A DNA stretch of 64,000 nucleotides, from positions 1 through 64,000 of the forward strand of contig JBCCHF010000031.1 of NCBI GenBank assembly GCA_039028895.1, read 5' to 3'. Shown in pieces: positions 45,303 through 55,294 of this stretch. A program made the position numbers and the translations under genes. The notes beneath the pieces were generated by a model, which was not told where the DNA came from, made no database searches, and saw only the letters and a program-made list of their open reading frames with translations. The stretch's first letter is position 1. The number at the start of each line of letters is the position of its first letter. This stretch comes from JAHDCJ01 sp039028895 (GTDB lineage Bacteria > Bacteroidota > Bacteroidia > Chitinophagales > Saprospiraceae).

Positions 45303-45755
45303 ATGGAACCAATCAAAATCAACGCCCTGGTACTAGTAGATGATGATCAATCCGCTCATGCTCAATTTGTTAAGGCATTTGAGGATTATTTTCAGGATAA
45401 CTACGACCTTAAAATCTTTCGCAAAGGTCAATCATTGATCTCCTACCTGGAAGACATGTTAACTGACCCTTTTGGTGTAGAACCTTTTGCAATATTGATA
45501 AAAATAAATCCTGATTCTCCGAGTCCGTACAGCTTATTAGAAACACTAAAAACCCATGGTACCTTAAAGAGTTACCCCGTCATCACCTATGCCAATTCTT
45601 ATAACGAGGAAATGGTAAACGAATGTTATGACTTTCATGCCAATGCATTCATTCACCTTTCCCCAGAGGACCCGTCATTCAACGGATATTTAAATCATTT
45701 CCTAGATTTCTGGTTTTCGGTGGTTATCCCCCCGATGTCAATCCAGGAATACTAA
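45303..45755 (+). CDS. Degenerate receiver-domain protein
   Basis: A 150-residue protein with the length and pattern of a response-regulator receiver domain: VLVDDDQ (10-16) keeps the acidic pair, but the phospho-acceptor Asp of LLDxxxP is Lys67 (LIKINP), the switch Thr/Ser position is Ala97 (VITYANS) and the conserved Lys before Pro is Ser120 (HLSP). It therefore cannot be phosphorylated in the usual way. No output domain or histidine kinase gene is adjacent. It may act as a constitutive binding module. Its end lies 7 nt from the convergent macroglobulin gene. Confidence 0.7.
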   Translation: MEPIKINALVLVDDDQSAHAQFVKAFEDYFQDNYDLKIFRKGQSLISYLEDMLTDPFGVEPFAILIKINPDSPSPYSLLETLKTHGTLKSYPVITYANSYNEEMVNECYDFHANAFIHLSPEDPSFNGYLNHFLDFWFSVVIPPMSIQEY

Positions 45756-45762
45756 TCGCCCA

Positions 45763-48700
45763 TTAATTCTCCAACACGGAAATCGTACCTATTGAGGTCC
45801 ATTCTTTGTGTTCATCGGTGTAATACAGGTATGCTGAGGAGGCTGGTGCGTGAAACGAACCAACAATATCTGCCTTGAGGTCAAGATTTATCGTTTGCGT
45901 AGCCGAAGGAGCCATTTGCCTGTAATACAACACCAGGTTATTGCCGATGATTTCATAGAAATCCACCTGTTTCTTGTCAAGTAATTCCTTTAACTGCCAT
46001 GGCTGAAGGCTTAAACCAGCTGGTATACCGACAATCGCAATAGTCATAGGCTGACCTTGGTTTGATTTGTTCTCTAGGGTCGTGGTGAGCCTGACTGTTT
46101 CACCCAACTTCACTTGCTTTTTGGTAACTTCTGTGGTCAACCCGATGATACACGCTTTATCTGATGCTGGCAATGCTGTCCGCCAACGAGCAGAAACGGT
46201 GTAAGGCAAGGGAGTTTTCGCTCCGGCAAATTTCACTTCAATTTCTTGCTTTCCACGCTTCACGAATGACTCGAGGCCACTGATGACGATAGGCTCTCTT
46301 GTGCCTTTTTCGTAGTCTTTTTCTGTGACTTTTGAACCATCAACATAAACTTCTATAGTGCCGCTTTCATCGGTTCGTTTGGCGTATCCGGCATAAGCAA
46401 CCAGAGCTCTCAATGCAAGTACCGTACTATTGGTATTGCCAAATCCACCATATCCCCCGCGCGAGTTACTGATAAAATCTGCCACTTTCCTAACAGAAGC
46501 CGGATGCGGCGATGTTTGTTTCATCATACCCAGAAGAGCCAATGCCGCTGTTTCAATATTGTAAGCATTTCCAGACGACCCAGGGGCAGAAATTCCTTTG
46601 GCTTCCCAACGGCCATTTTCTAACTGGATACTCATCAACTCATCCATCAACTCCTTTCCTTTGGCTTTTTGGTTATAGTTATATGCAGTATTAGCTGCAA
46701 GTCCAAGTAGATATGGATCCTTCGAAGAGAGGGCATTTTCAAAACTTCTTTCAGCCTCCAGATCTAGTTCCAGGTATCCGGCTTCACTCAGGGAATAAGT
46801 AATATAAGCACTCATTGTTTCATTATCTGTTAGACCAAATTGATGCAATGCTCTTGGATTTCTTTTAAATAATCCGTTGCCATCTCTCCGGCTTAACAAC
46901 CACTCAATCGTCCTGTCGATCATATCCTGATCCACACCGGACCATACTTTTTGCATATCCAAAAACTCCATTAAACCGTAAGCTGTAAGTCCCTCATGGG
47001 CAGGATCGCCACCAAACCATTCAAACCCATGACTTGGTGATTCAAAAGACACCAACTTTTTATATCCGCGTTTGATCAGATCTTTCGCTCTTTTGGTAAT
47101 CTCAGGATTATCCTGCTCAGTGGCTTTCAAATATTGGAGTACCAGGATATTCGGATAAGTTGAAGATGAGGTTTGTTCAAAACAACCATGAGGCTCTCTT
47201 AGCATAGACTCGAGTCCTGACATCAATTCACTCAAGGTACTCGGATAAGCGGTCAAAGATACATCCACAGTTCCGTCGACAGCAGCTCTGATGTCAATCG
47301 GATATTTTGCCGTCATATCCTGACCCGAAAAATCAAGGCTGGCCGGGAAGCCTTTGGCAACTACCGTAACCGGCTGGGAAAAAGCATCTTCAAACCCATT
47401 TTCAGCAGTAAACCTGACTGCAAGCTGACTGTCAGCCACTTTACCTTTTACAGCAGTCTGGATAAAAAAGTTCTTTGCTTCTCTTGGTTCAAGTTTAATA
47501 TTTCCAGGTAGCGTTCCTTTGGGTTGGAATCCTTCCGGAAGGGTAATGTCTAATGTACCATTAGTTATTTGGTCAGTATTGTTAATTACCGTTACCGGAA
47601 AGGCAACTTCATCGTGTGTTAACACCTCTATCGGCATTTTAACAGAGAGTGCAAAAGGCAATTGTGTAAAAAATCTCTTTTCTGCCCTGCCAATCATACC
47701 ATCACCTGAAATACCTTCTACGGTAACGTTGAAAGATGTAATTGCATCGGAAGTGTAAAATTCAAGTTCTGCTTCTCCGCTGCGTCCCACTTCCACATGG
47801 CCATTCCAGTAGATTGTTGACCTGAAATCTGTCCGTTCTTCCTTTTTGACGGGTGTATCATACATCGGGGTAGCAAACTCTCTTGCCTGGTAATACTTCG
47901 CAGTTATCACGACAGGCTTTTTCAGGTCCTGATCCTTCGCTGCCTGAATTCTGTCATCCGCTATGAACCCTTGGGCAAACCCGATCTCCTTATCGGCCAG
48001 TTTTTCAGCCATAACAGGTTTTTCTTCTTCCTGCCTTTCCAATTCAACATTATCTACGTCGACTGGTTTGGGAGCAGCTACTTCGTCTTGCATGATAAAC
48101 TCTTCAAACTCCTCTTCAATATCATCCATTGGGATATCTTCTAAGACCGGAGGCGGGGGAGGCGGCATTACACCACGATCAAAGGCAGCAATGGGGGCAT
48201 TTCTTGCGGCCTTTTTTACTCGGTTTTTTGATCGTCTTACTCCAGCACCTGTTACCACAACTGACTCCAACAAGGTAGCGCCTTCATCAAGCATGACTGC
48301 CATTGTCCCTTGGTCAGAAACTACTGCTGAGTTGATATCCAATTCTTTTGTATTGTAACCGACATAAGAAATTTGTAAGGTATTCGAGCCGTTCTCATTA
48401 GATAATAAGTGTTCAATATTGGCCCATCCGTCAAAATCTGTGGTTGTCCCCAGTTTTGTACCTTTAAGTACAATAGAAGCAAAGGGTATCCCCTCTCCAT
48501 TAATATCTCCGACAAACAACCGACTGGGTACCGCCCAAATTTTTAAATCATTGGCATAAGCACTGACAGTCAATGAGTTAATAAGGCTCGAACCACCTTT
48601 TACAATAATATTTTTAGGTTGCATCAAGTCAATGCCATAGAAATGGAAATGACCGTTTTCATCTGTTCTTTGGGTAAAGGAAGACCCCGCAACCTCAACC

Positions 48701-50433
48701 AGAGCATTAGGCATTGGAAAGCCTCTTCGGTCCATAACCACACCACCAATAACAGCCCTTTCACCAGCTATATTGGCAACTGGTTCGTCTTCTTTGATTT
48801 GCTTCCAGGTATAACGTCTCCAGCCATTGGTCATAAGCAGGTAATCCAGCGCTAATTCAGCTTTTTCTTCGTCTTCCTTGAAATAAAAATTAGGCTCGTA
48901 AACTTCATCTGCGAGATCCGCTTCCATTAACATCCATGACAAAATGTTGGAAGATTTATCATCTGCAAAACTTAATAATTGATCGTCAGCAACAGCCAGT
49001 GACAAATCTGCTGGCATCGGCATACCTCTCTCGTCTTTGACTTTCACCTTCAATTTTACAACTTCCCGAGGTTGGTATTTTTCCTTATTGGTTTCCACCT
49101 CGATGTTGAGTTTCTTGTGCTGATTGACGAAGGCCAGACGCTCTGCCCTTGCAATCCCCTTACGGTCAAACAAAGTTACCTGGGCAACCCCGACAGGAAT
49201 ATTTCTTAACGGAATGGTGAGGTTATTTTCACCTTCAATAGCATCAATAGAGGTAGATGAATAATTTTTTCCTCTTACATTGACCATCACCGTAAGGTTT
49301 TCATTTTCAGTTGAATGGATATTCAACCGAAGGTACTTATCATCAGCAGATACCATCTCCAGACCATATCCCCTTGACAAAGCTTTTGGCAACTGAAACC
49401 TTTGACTAATATTTCTCGGTCTTGTTATCACCACTTCGTAATGACTATTTTTTCGAGGCAGGATTTCGAAAGCACCCATCCCCTGGTGGAAACTTTCGAA
49501 TTGGCTGATAATTACACCTCTTTCATCAACTACATAACCGGTAATATCAGCAGGCTGGCCAAATTCATTGACAGCCTTGAACCCGACTCTTGATTTAAGA
49601 TTATTGACTAGGTCTCCCCCTTCCGGGAAAAACGCCAGTTCCAGTTGGTTGAGCACGATTGGAATGGATCGAGATATAGATTCCGTCTGCCCCTGGTAAT
49701 TGATCATGACGTTGACCAGACCATCATTAGATTTTAGGCTATGCGGAAGCTGAAACCTTAAAATGGCATCTCCAGAACTTCCGGTATGACTGGAACTATT
49801 CGTTAACTGATTACCATCAACATTGACAACATAATTAAAAGCATAATTTCCAAGTGCCTCATTTTCATTGGTATTGAGGTTCAACTCTACGCTTACCTCA
49901 TCCCCTGGTCCGTATGCTTCTTGTATAAAGTCAAGTTTCATCTTCAATCGAGGGAGAATAACCTTCTGCACTTGCAATGCTTTCTCAAAAAAGGCTGGGT
50001 TTGGATCATTTTTTTGCCAAGTGGTATAGGCCCTTACTTTGTACATCCCTCCAACTGCCGCTTCTCCGATTTGGAAATCTCCTAAAGCCAGGCCACGTTT
50101 TCCTACAATTTCAATCTTCTTTTCTACACCACCTTTTGGGTTGATCAATTCTACATGAAGAATATCTGTCTGTTTGGAAGGGCTAAAGTTGGTTGCCTCA
50201 CGAATGTAAGCCGAGAACCATATGGTTTCTCCTGGCTTGTACATTGGTTTGTCGAATTGCAGATAAACCCTGTCTTCAGGTAATTTCTTATTGTATTTAT
50301 CAAGGCTGGTAAGCAAATCCTGAACATAATCTCCTACCCCTGGCTTGTAAATGACATGAGAGGAAAGTAAGATGCCGATTGCTAATAAAATCATACAAAG
50401 ACCTGGCAGTATACTTAAGCGAAGTGTTTTCAT
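45763..50433 (-). CDS. Alpha-2-macroglobulin family protein with thioester and embedded receptor-like domains
   Basis: A 1556-residue exported protein. N-terminal signal or anchor (about 9-27), then MG2-type domains (YLQFDKPMYKPGETIWFSAYI, about 58-78). Two carboxypeptidase-regulatory-like domains follow (about 560-610 and 640-735), the second ending in a TonB-receptor-like stretch ESVVVTGAGVRR. A proline run (about 757) and an acidic linker lie in the middle. The thioester motif GCFEQ lies at about 1083-1087 in REPHGCFEQTSSS, then an alpha-helical thioester domain and a receptor-binding-like end. Bacterial macroglobulins are thought to trap host or rival proteases. It stands alone between a receiver-like gene and the divergent M14 peptidase. 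Confidence 0.9.
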   Translation of the reverse strand: MKTLRLSILPGLCMILLAIGILLSSHVIYKPGVGDYVQDLLTSLDKYNKKLPEDRVYLQFDKPMYKPGETIWFSAYIREATNFSPSKQTDILHVELINPKGGVEKKIEIVGKRGLALGDFQIGEAAVGGMYKVRAYTTWQKNDPNPAFFEKALQVQKVILPRLKMKLDFIQEAYGPGDEVSVELNLNTNENEALGNYAFNYVVNVDGNQLTNSSSHTGSSGDAILRFQLPHSLKSNDGLVNVMINYQGQTESISRSIPIVLNQLELAFFPEGGDLVNNLKSRVGFKAVNEFGQPADITGYVVDERGVIISQFESFHQGMGAFEILPRKNSHYEVVITRPRNISQRFQLPKALSRGYGLEMVSADDKYLRLNIHSTENENLTVMVNVRGKNYSSTSIDAIEGENNLTIPLRNIPVGVAQVTLFDRKGIARAERLAFVNQHKKLNIEVETNKEKYQPREVVKLKVKVKDERGMPMPADLSLAVADDQLLSFADDKSSNILSWMLMEADLADEVYEPNFYFKEDEEKAELALDYLLMTNGWRRYTWKQIKEDEPVANIAGERAVIGGVVMDRRGFPMPNALVEVAGSSFTQRTDENGHFHFYGIDLMQPKNIIVKGGSSLINSLTVSAYANDLKIWAVPSRLFVGDINGEGIPFASIVLKGTKLGTTTDFDGWANIEHLLSNENGSNTLQISYVGYNTKELDINSAVVSDQGTMAVMLDEGATLLESVVVTGAGVRRSKNRVKKAARNAPIAAFDRGVMPPPPPPVLEDIPMDDIEEEFEEFIMQDEVAAPKPVDVDNVELERQEEEKPVMAEKLADKEIGFAQGFIADDRIQAAKDQDLKKPVVITAKYYQAREFATPMYDTPVKKEERTDFRSTIYWNGHVEVGRSGEAELEFYTSDAITSFNVTVEGISGDGMIGRAEKRFFTQLPFALSVKMPIEVLTHDEVAFPVTVINNTDQITNGTLDITLPEGFQPKGTLPGNIKLEPREAKNFFIQTAVKGKVADSQLAVRFTAENGFEDAFSQPVTVVAKGFPASLDFSGQDMTAKYPIDIRAAVDGTVDVSLTAYPSTLSELMSGLESMLREPHGCFEQTSSSTYPNILVLQYLKATEQDNPEITKRAKDLIKRGYKKLVSFESPSHGFEWFGGDPAHEGLTAYGLMEFLDMQKVWSGVDQDMIDRTIEWLLSRRDGNGLFKRNPRALHQFGLTDNETMSAYITYSLSEAGYLELDLEAERSFENALSSKDPYLLGLAANTAYNYNQKAKGKELMDELMSIQLENGRWEAKGISAPGSSGNAYNIETAALALLGMMKQTSPHPASVRKVADFISNSRGGYGGFGNTNSTVLALRALVAYAGYAKRTDESGTIEVYVDGSKVTEKDYEKGTREPIVISGLESFVKRGKQEIEVKFAGAKTPLPYTVSARWRTALPASDKACIIGLTTEVTKKQVKLGETVRLTTTLENKSNQGQPMTIAIVGIPAGLSLQPWQLKELLDKKQVDFYEIIGNNLVLYYRQMAPSATQTINLDLKADIVGSFHAPASSAYLYYTDEHKEWTSIGTISVLEN

Positions 50434-50556
50434 GGAAAAATATTTTGAGAATTACGAATTGTTAAAAATTATCCAGATAGTTTAATCTCCTAGATGCCAT
50501 GAAGTAAAAATTTGGTGTATAAAGCAGGGAATGATTATTTTGGCAAAAAAAAATTC

Positions 50557-53073
50557 ATGAGAATTATTGCCTTATTCTTTTTCATCTGCTTTAGCCTTTC
50601 TGGTTTTACCCAACCTTCCCTTCTTGTATCTGATTTTCTTGGGTATGAAGTTGGCGAACAATTTACCCGCCATCACCAGGTAGTCGATTACTTCAAGCAT
50701 GTTGCCCAGCATTCCGACAAGGTCATATTTAAGCCTTACGGAAAATCTTATGAAGGGAGAGATCTTGTATTAGTAGTTGTTTCTTCGCCAGAGAACCTGG
50801 CGGAGATTGAAACCATAAGAACCAATAATCTTAAATCAACCGGATATCTTGAAGGAGAACCAGAAGGCAAGGAAAAAGCCATAGTGTGGTTTAGCTATAA
50901 CGTTCATGGTGACGAGGCAGTAAATTCTGAAGCTGCATTGAAAACGCTGGAGGCACTGGCTACCAATAGTCAAAATTCTGATAATTGGCTTGAAGAAGTA
51001 GTGGTGGTAATCGATCCTTGTTTGAATCCTGACGGACATGATCGTTATGTAAACTTCTACCATGAAACTGGTAATTACCCGCCAAATCCTTCTCTAGATT
51101 CTCGCGAACATTATCCACCATGGCCAGGAGGCCGATCTAATCATTACCTGTTTGATCTCAACCGGGACTGGGCGTGGCAAACTCAGATCGAAAGCCAGCA
51201 ACGGATCAGTGTTTACCAGGAGTGGATGCCTCATGTCCATGTTGATTTCCATGAAATGGGAATCAATTCTCCTTATTTCTTTGCACCCGCTGTCCGGCCT
51301 TTTCACGAGGAGATCACCAAATGGCAGTATGAATTTCAAGAGGACATTGGTCATAATAATGCCCGCTATTTTGATGAATATGGCTGGCTGTATTTCACTA
51401 AAGAGGTATTCGACCTTTTCTACCCCAGTTATGGAGACACCTGGCCGGTTTTTAACGGTGCAATCGGCTTTACCTACGAACAGGGCGGATCAAGAAATGC
51501 AGGACTTACTGTTGAAACTGAAACTGGTGATTTGCTTACTTTAAAAGATAGAGTTGACCATCATTTCATTGCTGGAATTGCAACAATTGAAACTTCGTTT
51601 GACAAACGGGAAACTTTGCTAAAAGAATTCAAAAACTATTATGACCAGGCAAGGAATAATCCGCCTGGTAAGTATAAGACCTATGTTTTTAAATCCAAAG
51701 GCCAGGAAGGACGCATCAAACGCCTCTTGGAGGTGCTTGATCTAAATAAAATTTCAAGTAATCGCGTCACACGCAATGGAGGTTCGCATCGTGGCTACGA
51801 CTATCAGGCAAGAAAAAATGGAAGCTTCCAGTTAGAAAAGGGTGATGTAGTTGTCAGCACTGCTCAACCTGCAGCTAGGCTTATCAAGGTATTACTGGAA
51901 CCCGAAGCTATGCTTGAAGATTCGGCTACTTATGACCTTACAGCTTGGTCACTACCTTATGCTTATGATCTCGATGCTTATGCCTCTGAAGAAACCCTAA
52001 CAGCCAATGGCGATGCGCATACGGCTTTTGCTGCTAACACTTTGACCAGAAAGGCAGCTTATGCCTACATTTCAGGATGGAAAGATACTGGTAGTGCCCA
52101 GTTTTTATCCGCCTTGTTAAAAGCAGGGATCAAGGTGCGTTTTGCTTATAATGGTTTTAATTTCGATGGAACAGAACATCAGAGGGGATCTCTAATAATT
52201 AACAGAGGTGATAATACAGCTTTAGGTGAAGATTTTGATAAAACGATAATTGATATTGCCAATTCATCCGAGCAAGAAGTTTCGGCTACCTATACTGGTT
52301 TTGCCAGCAGAGGTGCAGACCTGGGCTCTTCAAATTATACCTTCATTTCAAAACCAGAGGTTGCTCTGATTAGTGGTCCTGGTGTGAATGTTTATGCTTT
52401 TGGGGAAATCTGGCATTATTTTGAAAGAGTTCTCGAATACCCCGTGACGGTAGTTTCAAGAGATGATCTTACCAGCATTGATCTTTCAAAGTATAGTGTT
52501 GTTGTTTTGCCTTCTGGTGGTTATAGTGGAGAGGATGTCTCAAAAGCGTTAACCGACTTTGCAAGAAATGGCGGAACACTTATCGCCTTTGAACGCGCCA
52601 TGAGCGCTTTTGCGAATGATAAAACCAACCTAGGAAGGGCGATCTCCTCACAAAAAGAAAACGGTAAGAAAAACAACAAGAAAGATGCCGACACTCCTCT
52701 GCCAAGATTCGAAGACCAGACTGCAAACTACCTAAGCAATTCAGCTCCCGGATGTATCTATGAAGTAGAACTGGACGATTCACACCCATTGGCTTTTGGC
52801 CAGGACGGCACCATGTATATGCTGAAAAGAAGTTCCAGAATTTATCCCTTTATGGAAGGCGGCTGGAATGTCGGAAGGTACCGGAAAGATGCCAGAGTAA
52901 GTGGTTTTATTGGTCATAAGCTTGAGGCCAGGCTTGAAAATACCATTGCCTTTGGAACGGAAAGAATGGGAAGAGGAAATATTGTTTACTTTGTTGATTC
53001 GCCTATTTTCAGAGGTTTCTGGGACAGTGGCAACCTCGTTCTTGCCAATGCCATTTTCTTTGTTGGGCAATAA
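50557..53073 (+). CDS. Exported M14-family zinc carboxypeptidase
   Basis: Start placed at ATG 50557, which opens the signal peptide RIIALFFFICFSLSGFTQP; a TTG 15 codons upstream would add a charged extension. The 838-residue protein has the zinc motif HGDE (117-120, NVHGDEAVNSEA), substrate motifs NPDGHDRYVN and FDLNRDWAW, the third zinc ligand in VDFHEMG (His232), and a catalytic Glu in FTYEQGG. A C-terminal part (about 600-820) resembles a class I glutamine-amidotransferase fold (VVLPSGGYSG). No T9SS tail. It is a second M14 enzyme in this window. It converges on an acetyltransferase gene, 5 nt away. Confidence 0.9.
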   Translation: MRIIALFFFICFSLSGFTQPSLLVSDFLGYEVGEQFTRHHQVVDYFKHVAQHSDKVIFKPYGKSYEGRDLVLVVVSSPENLAEIETIRTNNLKSTGYLEGEPEGKEKAIVWFSYNVHGDEAVNSEAALKTLEALATNSQNSDNWLEEVVVVIDPCLNPDGHDRYVNFYHETGNYPPNPSLDSREHYPPWPGGRSNHYLFDLNRDWAWQTQIESQQRISVYQEWMPHVHVDFHEMGINSPYFFAPAVRPFHEEITKWQYEFQEDIGHNNARYFDEYGWLYFTKEVFDLFYPSYGDTWPVFNGAIGFTYEQGGSRNAGLTVETETGDLLTLKDRVDHHFIAGIATIETSFDKRETLLKEFKNYYDQARNNPPGKYKTYVFKSKGQEGRIKRLLEVLDLNKISSNRVTRNGGSHRGYDYQARKNGSFQLEKGDVVVSTAQPAARLIKVLLEPEAMLEDSATYDLTAWSLPYAYDLDAYASEETLTANGDAHTAFAANTLTRKAAYAYISGWKDTGSAQFLSALLKAGIKVRFAYNGFNFDGTEHQRGSLIINRGDNTALGEDFDKTIIDIANSSEQEVSATYTGFASRGADLGSSNYTFISKPEVALISGPGVNVYAFGEIWHYFERVLEYPVTVVSRDDLTSIDLSKYSVVVLPSGGYSGEDVSKALTDFARNGGTLIAFERAMSAFANDKTNLGRAISSQKENGKKNNKKDADTPLPRFEDQTANYLSNSAPGCIYEVELDDSHPLAFGQDGTMYMLKRSSRIYPFMEGGWNVGRYRKDARVSGFIGHKLEARLENTIAFGTERMGRGNIVYFVDSPIFRGFWDSGNLVLANAIFFVGQ

Positions 53074-53078
53074 GGGCC

Positions 53079-53537
53079 TTAAAGTTTAAGGTCGTAGTGA
53101 TAATACTCGGTATCTTTTACAAATCCCAGAGCTTCGTATAAGGGTTGTGCCGCTCCATTATCGATGGCAGTCTCCAGGGCCAGTCCTGATGCACCTGTGG
53201 ACCGTGCAAAATCGATGGCAGTTTCCATCAATTTACGGGCAACACCCATCCTGCGAAAATCAGGATGTACGAAGAGGTCATTAAGTACCCATTTCCTCGA
53301 CATCCCAACCGACGTGAAAAATGGATACAACTGGGTAAACCCTGCATTGTAGGCTATTGCTCCATTCTGCGCTTCGGCCACAAAGATCACTGATTCTTCC
53401 AATTCAATTCTTTCGTTGATGAATGCTTTGGCCGCTTCCATATCTGATGATTGTTTGTAAAAAACCCTGTAAGCATCGAACAATTTTGCCACTTCTTCAA
53501 GGTCTTCTATCCTGGCTTCTTTTATGGTGATTTTCAT
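53079..53537 (-). CDS. GNAT-family N-acetyltransferase
   Basis: A 152-residue single-domain GNAT with the acetyl-CoA loop RRMGVARKLMETA (about 95-107) after LNDLFVHPDF, and the C-terminal signature AQPLYEALGFVKD. The substrate is unknown. It is the last gene of a minus-strand run and follows another GNAT gene by 27 nt. Confidence 0.9.
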   Translation of the reverse strand: MKITIKEARIEDLEEVAKLFDAYRVFYKQSSDMEAAKAFINERIELEESVIFVAEAQNGAIAYNAGFTQLYPFFTSVGMSRKWVLNDLFVHPDFRRMGVARKLMETAIDFARSTGASGLALETAIDNGAAQPLYEALGFVKDTEYYHYDLKL

Positions 53538-53564
53538 TGCTGCAATTTGAATAATAATGGCTTA

Positions 53565-54023
53565 TCAATCAAGTCTCCGATCCATAATTATGGATAACTC
53601 CTGATCAAATCCTCCTTTTTGAAACAACATTTTGGAAGCCGCATTTTCCGTATGCCTGGAAGCAATAGCATATATGCAACCTTTTGACTTACCCCATTCA
53701 AGGATGTAATCAAGGAAAAATTTTCCTGTGCCTTCACCTTGATGCGGCTTTCTGACGTAAATGCCGTTAATCCATAAATACGGTCCTCCACTTTGCAATC
53801 CACAACCAATATTACAATATACCATGCCAGCAGGTTCTCCGTCATCTGTGCATAAAACGAAAGCATGGCCCGGTGAATTTTCTCTAAGGATACTCTCCAG
53901 GCCATTAGCTATCTTTAGTTCATTGGGACCTTCATTGAGAATTTCCTGAAACTCAAAGGCCATTTCCATCATCGCATTGCGGAGATAGACGGGGCTGGAT
54001 GTTTTTAATTTGACAACCTTCAT
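53565..54023 (-). CDS. GNAT-family acetyltransferase, start moved to the ATGA overlap
   Basis: Start placed at 54023, where ATGA overlaps the stop of the upstream membrane-protein gene by 4 nt, giving 152 residues. A longer frame would begin inside that gene and add 26 residues unlike a GNAT. Core: INGIYVRKPHQGEGTGKFFLDYIL (acetyl-CoA loop, about 88-111) and ENAASKMLFQKGGF. Translational coupling to the membrane-protein gene suggests that its target or regulator may be linked to that gene. Confidence 0.88.
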   Translation of the reverse strand: MKVVKLKTSSPVYLRNAMMEMAFEFQEILNEGPNELKIANGLESILRENSPGHAFVLCTDDGEPAGMVYCNIGCGLQSGGPYLWINGIYVRKPHQGEGTGKFFLDYILEWGKSKGCIYAIASRHTENAASKMLFQKGGFDQELSIIMDRRLD

Positions 54024-55126
54024 TGACCCAAAATTGTTTTTTCTTTGGGAGGTGGTGGGGTCAGACAGTAATCGTAGAAATAGAGTTTGTAATCCTGGCA
54101 AAAATATTTTGGCAATTCATACTTGCCGGTTTTAACCATTTCATTTAATCTGATGGCATACTTATGTGCGGTCATCGATTCTCCCTTTTTCTTGTACTCC
54201 GCTTCAAACTTGTCAACCAGTTCGTAGAAAGCGTAATTCGGTGTTCTGAAATTCTCCAGCTTTTCAGCCGAAGGAGAAGACTGCATCATCATGTAGAAAC
54301 CGAAAATACACGCACCCGTCAATAGTAATGACAAGATCTTGAATTTGGTGAGATATCCTAATGCCAAAGCAAAAGCCAATAATATGAATATGCCACCAGA
54401 GATATAAGCTGTGTTCTTTTTATAAAATTTATTGGCATCCTCCGATAGCTTCTTCTTCTGATTGTCAAAGGCGGTTGGTTTATCATCATCATTCTTATCG
54501 CCTCCAGTTTTTTCTTCGATTGCTTTTATCTGATCATTGAGAGTTGGTCCCTTCTGGTCACCGACCTTAATGTCTTGCCATTCTACAGGAATATATTTAT
54601 TGAAGAACGTAGGAGGAGCTGCTTTGTATGCTGTCAGGTAAATGGTACTAATCACAAATGGAATTAACATCATCCGCCAAAATCCGGAAGAAGCTGTTCT
54701 TAGCCAGATATAGGCTGTAGGTAAAAGAAACCAGAGTACCCTGATCACCCCACTCAGGTCGTACATTACCTCACCTCTGGGCATACCAATACACTTGAGC
54801 AACCAATAAAAGGTAGTTGCAGTAAGCACAATCCACTCCCAGATAAAGCGCATATTTATCAAAGGAAGGCCGTTAAAAAATGCGTAAACATTGAGTAACA
54901 GCATAAACACAATAGGCGCCAGAATGAAGGCCATAAAGGTGCTTACGATTCCCCTCGATATTATGATCGCTTTATTTACCCCACTGACTTCCATGTAGTT
55001 GTTCATCCTGGAAAGGATAAACAAGGTTAGGATAATGACAAGTAGCCAAATCCAGTGCCCATTAATAAATTCGCCGGGATTACGCGCTATTTCTCCAAAA
55101 TGTTGTGCCCAGGGTTTGCCTGTCAT
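54020..55126 (-). CDS. Seven-helix integral membrane protein of unknown function
   Basis: A 368-residue protein with about five N-terminal membrane helices (about 25-42, 55-82, 93-112, 127-143, 150-168), a soluble loop rich in Lys/Asp (about 185-240) and two more helices (about 247-265, 270-288), ending in a soluble tail KYFCQDYKLYFYDYC. No family recognised. It is the first gene of a translationally coupled unit with a GNAT gene. TATCTTTG on the minus strand (55230-55223) is a possible -7 element about 97 nt upstream. Confidence 0.75.
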   Translation of the reverse strand: MTGKPWAQHFGEIARNPGEFINGHWIWLLVIILTLFILSRMNNYMEVSGVNKAIIISRGIVSTFMAFILAPIVFMLLLNVYAFFNGLPLINMRFIWEWIVLTATTFYWLLKCIGMPRGEVMYDLSGVIRVLWFLLPTAYIWLRTASSGFWRMMLIPFVISTIYLTAYKAAPPTFFNKYIPVEWQDIKVGDQKGPTLNDQIKAIEEKTGGDKNDDDKPTAFDNQKKKLSEDANKFYKKNTAYISGGIFILLAFALALGYLTKFKILSLLLTGACIFGFYMMMQSSPSAEKLENFRTPNYAFYELVDKFEAEYKKKGESMTAHKYAIRLNEMVKTGKYELPKYFCQDYKLYFYDYCLTPPPPKEKTILGQ

Positions 55127-55294
55127 GGTGACTTAACTCAATTCAAAATCATACTTTAACCTGGTGGTTAAAAGGAATAAATTATTGATTATGAAACAAG
55201 CTAGTGGGGTAGATTGATATCTCAAAGATAGTGCAAGCTGGCGAAAAAATCCATTTTATTCTGCCAATCAACAGATTATTGAGACTAAAACCGG

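Noticed and set aside
54024..54101. 26-residue N-terminal extension of the GNAT at 53565
   Set aside because: It lies fully within the preceding membrane-protein gene; the ATGA overlap gives a normal GNAT start.
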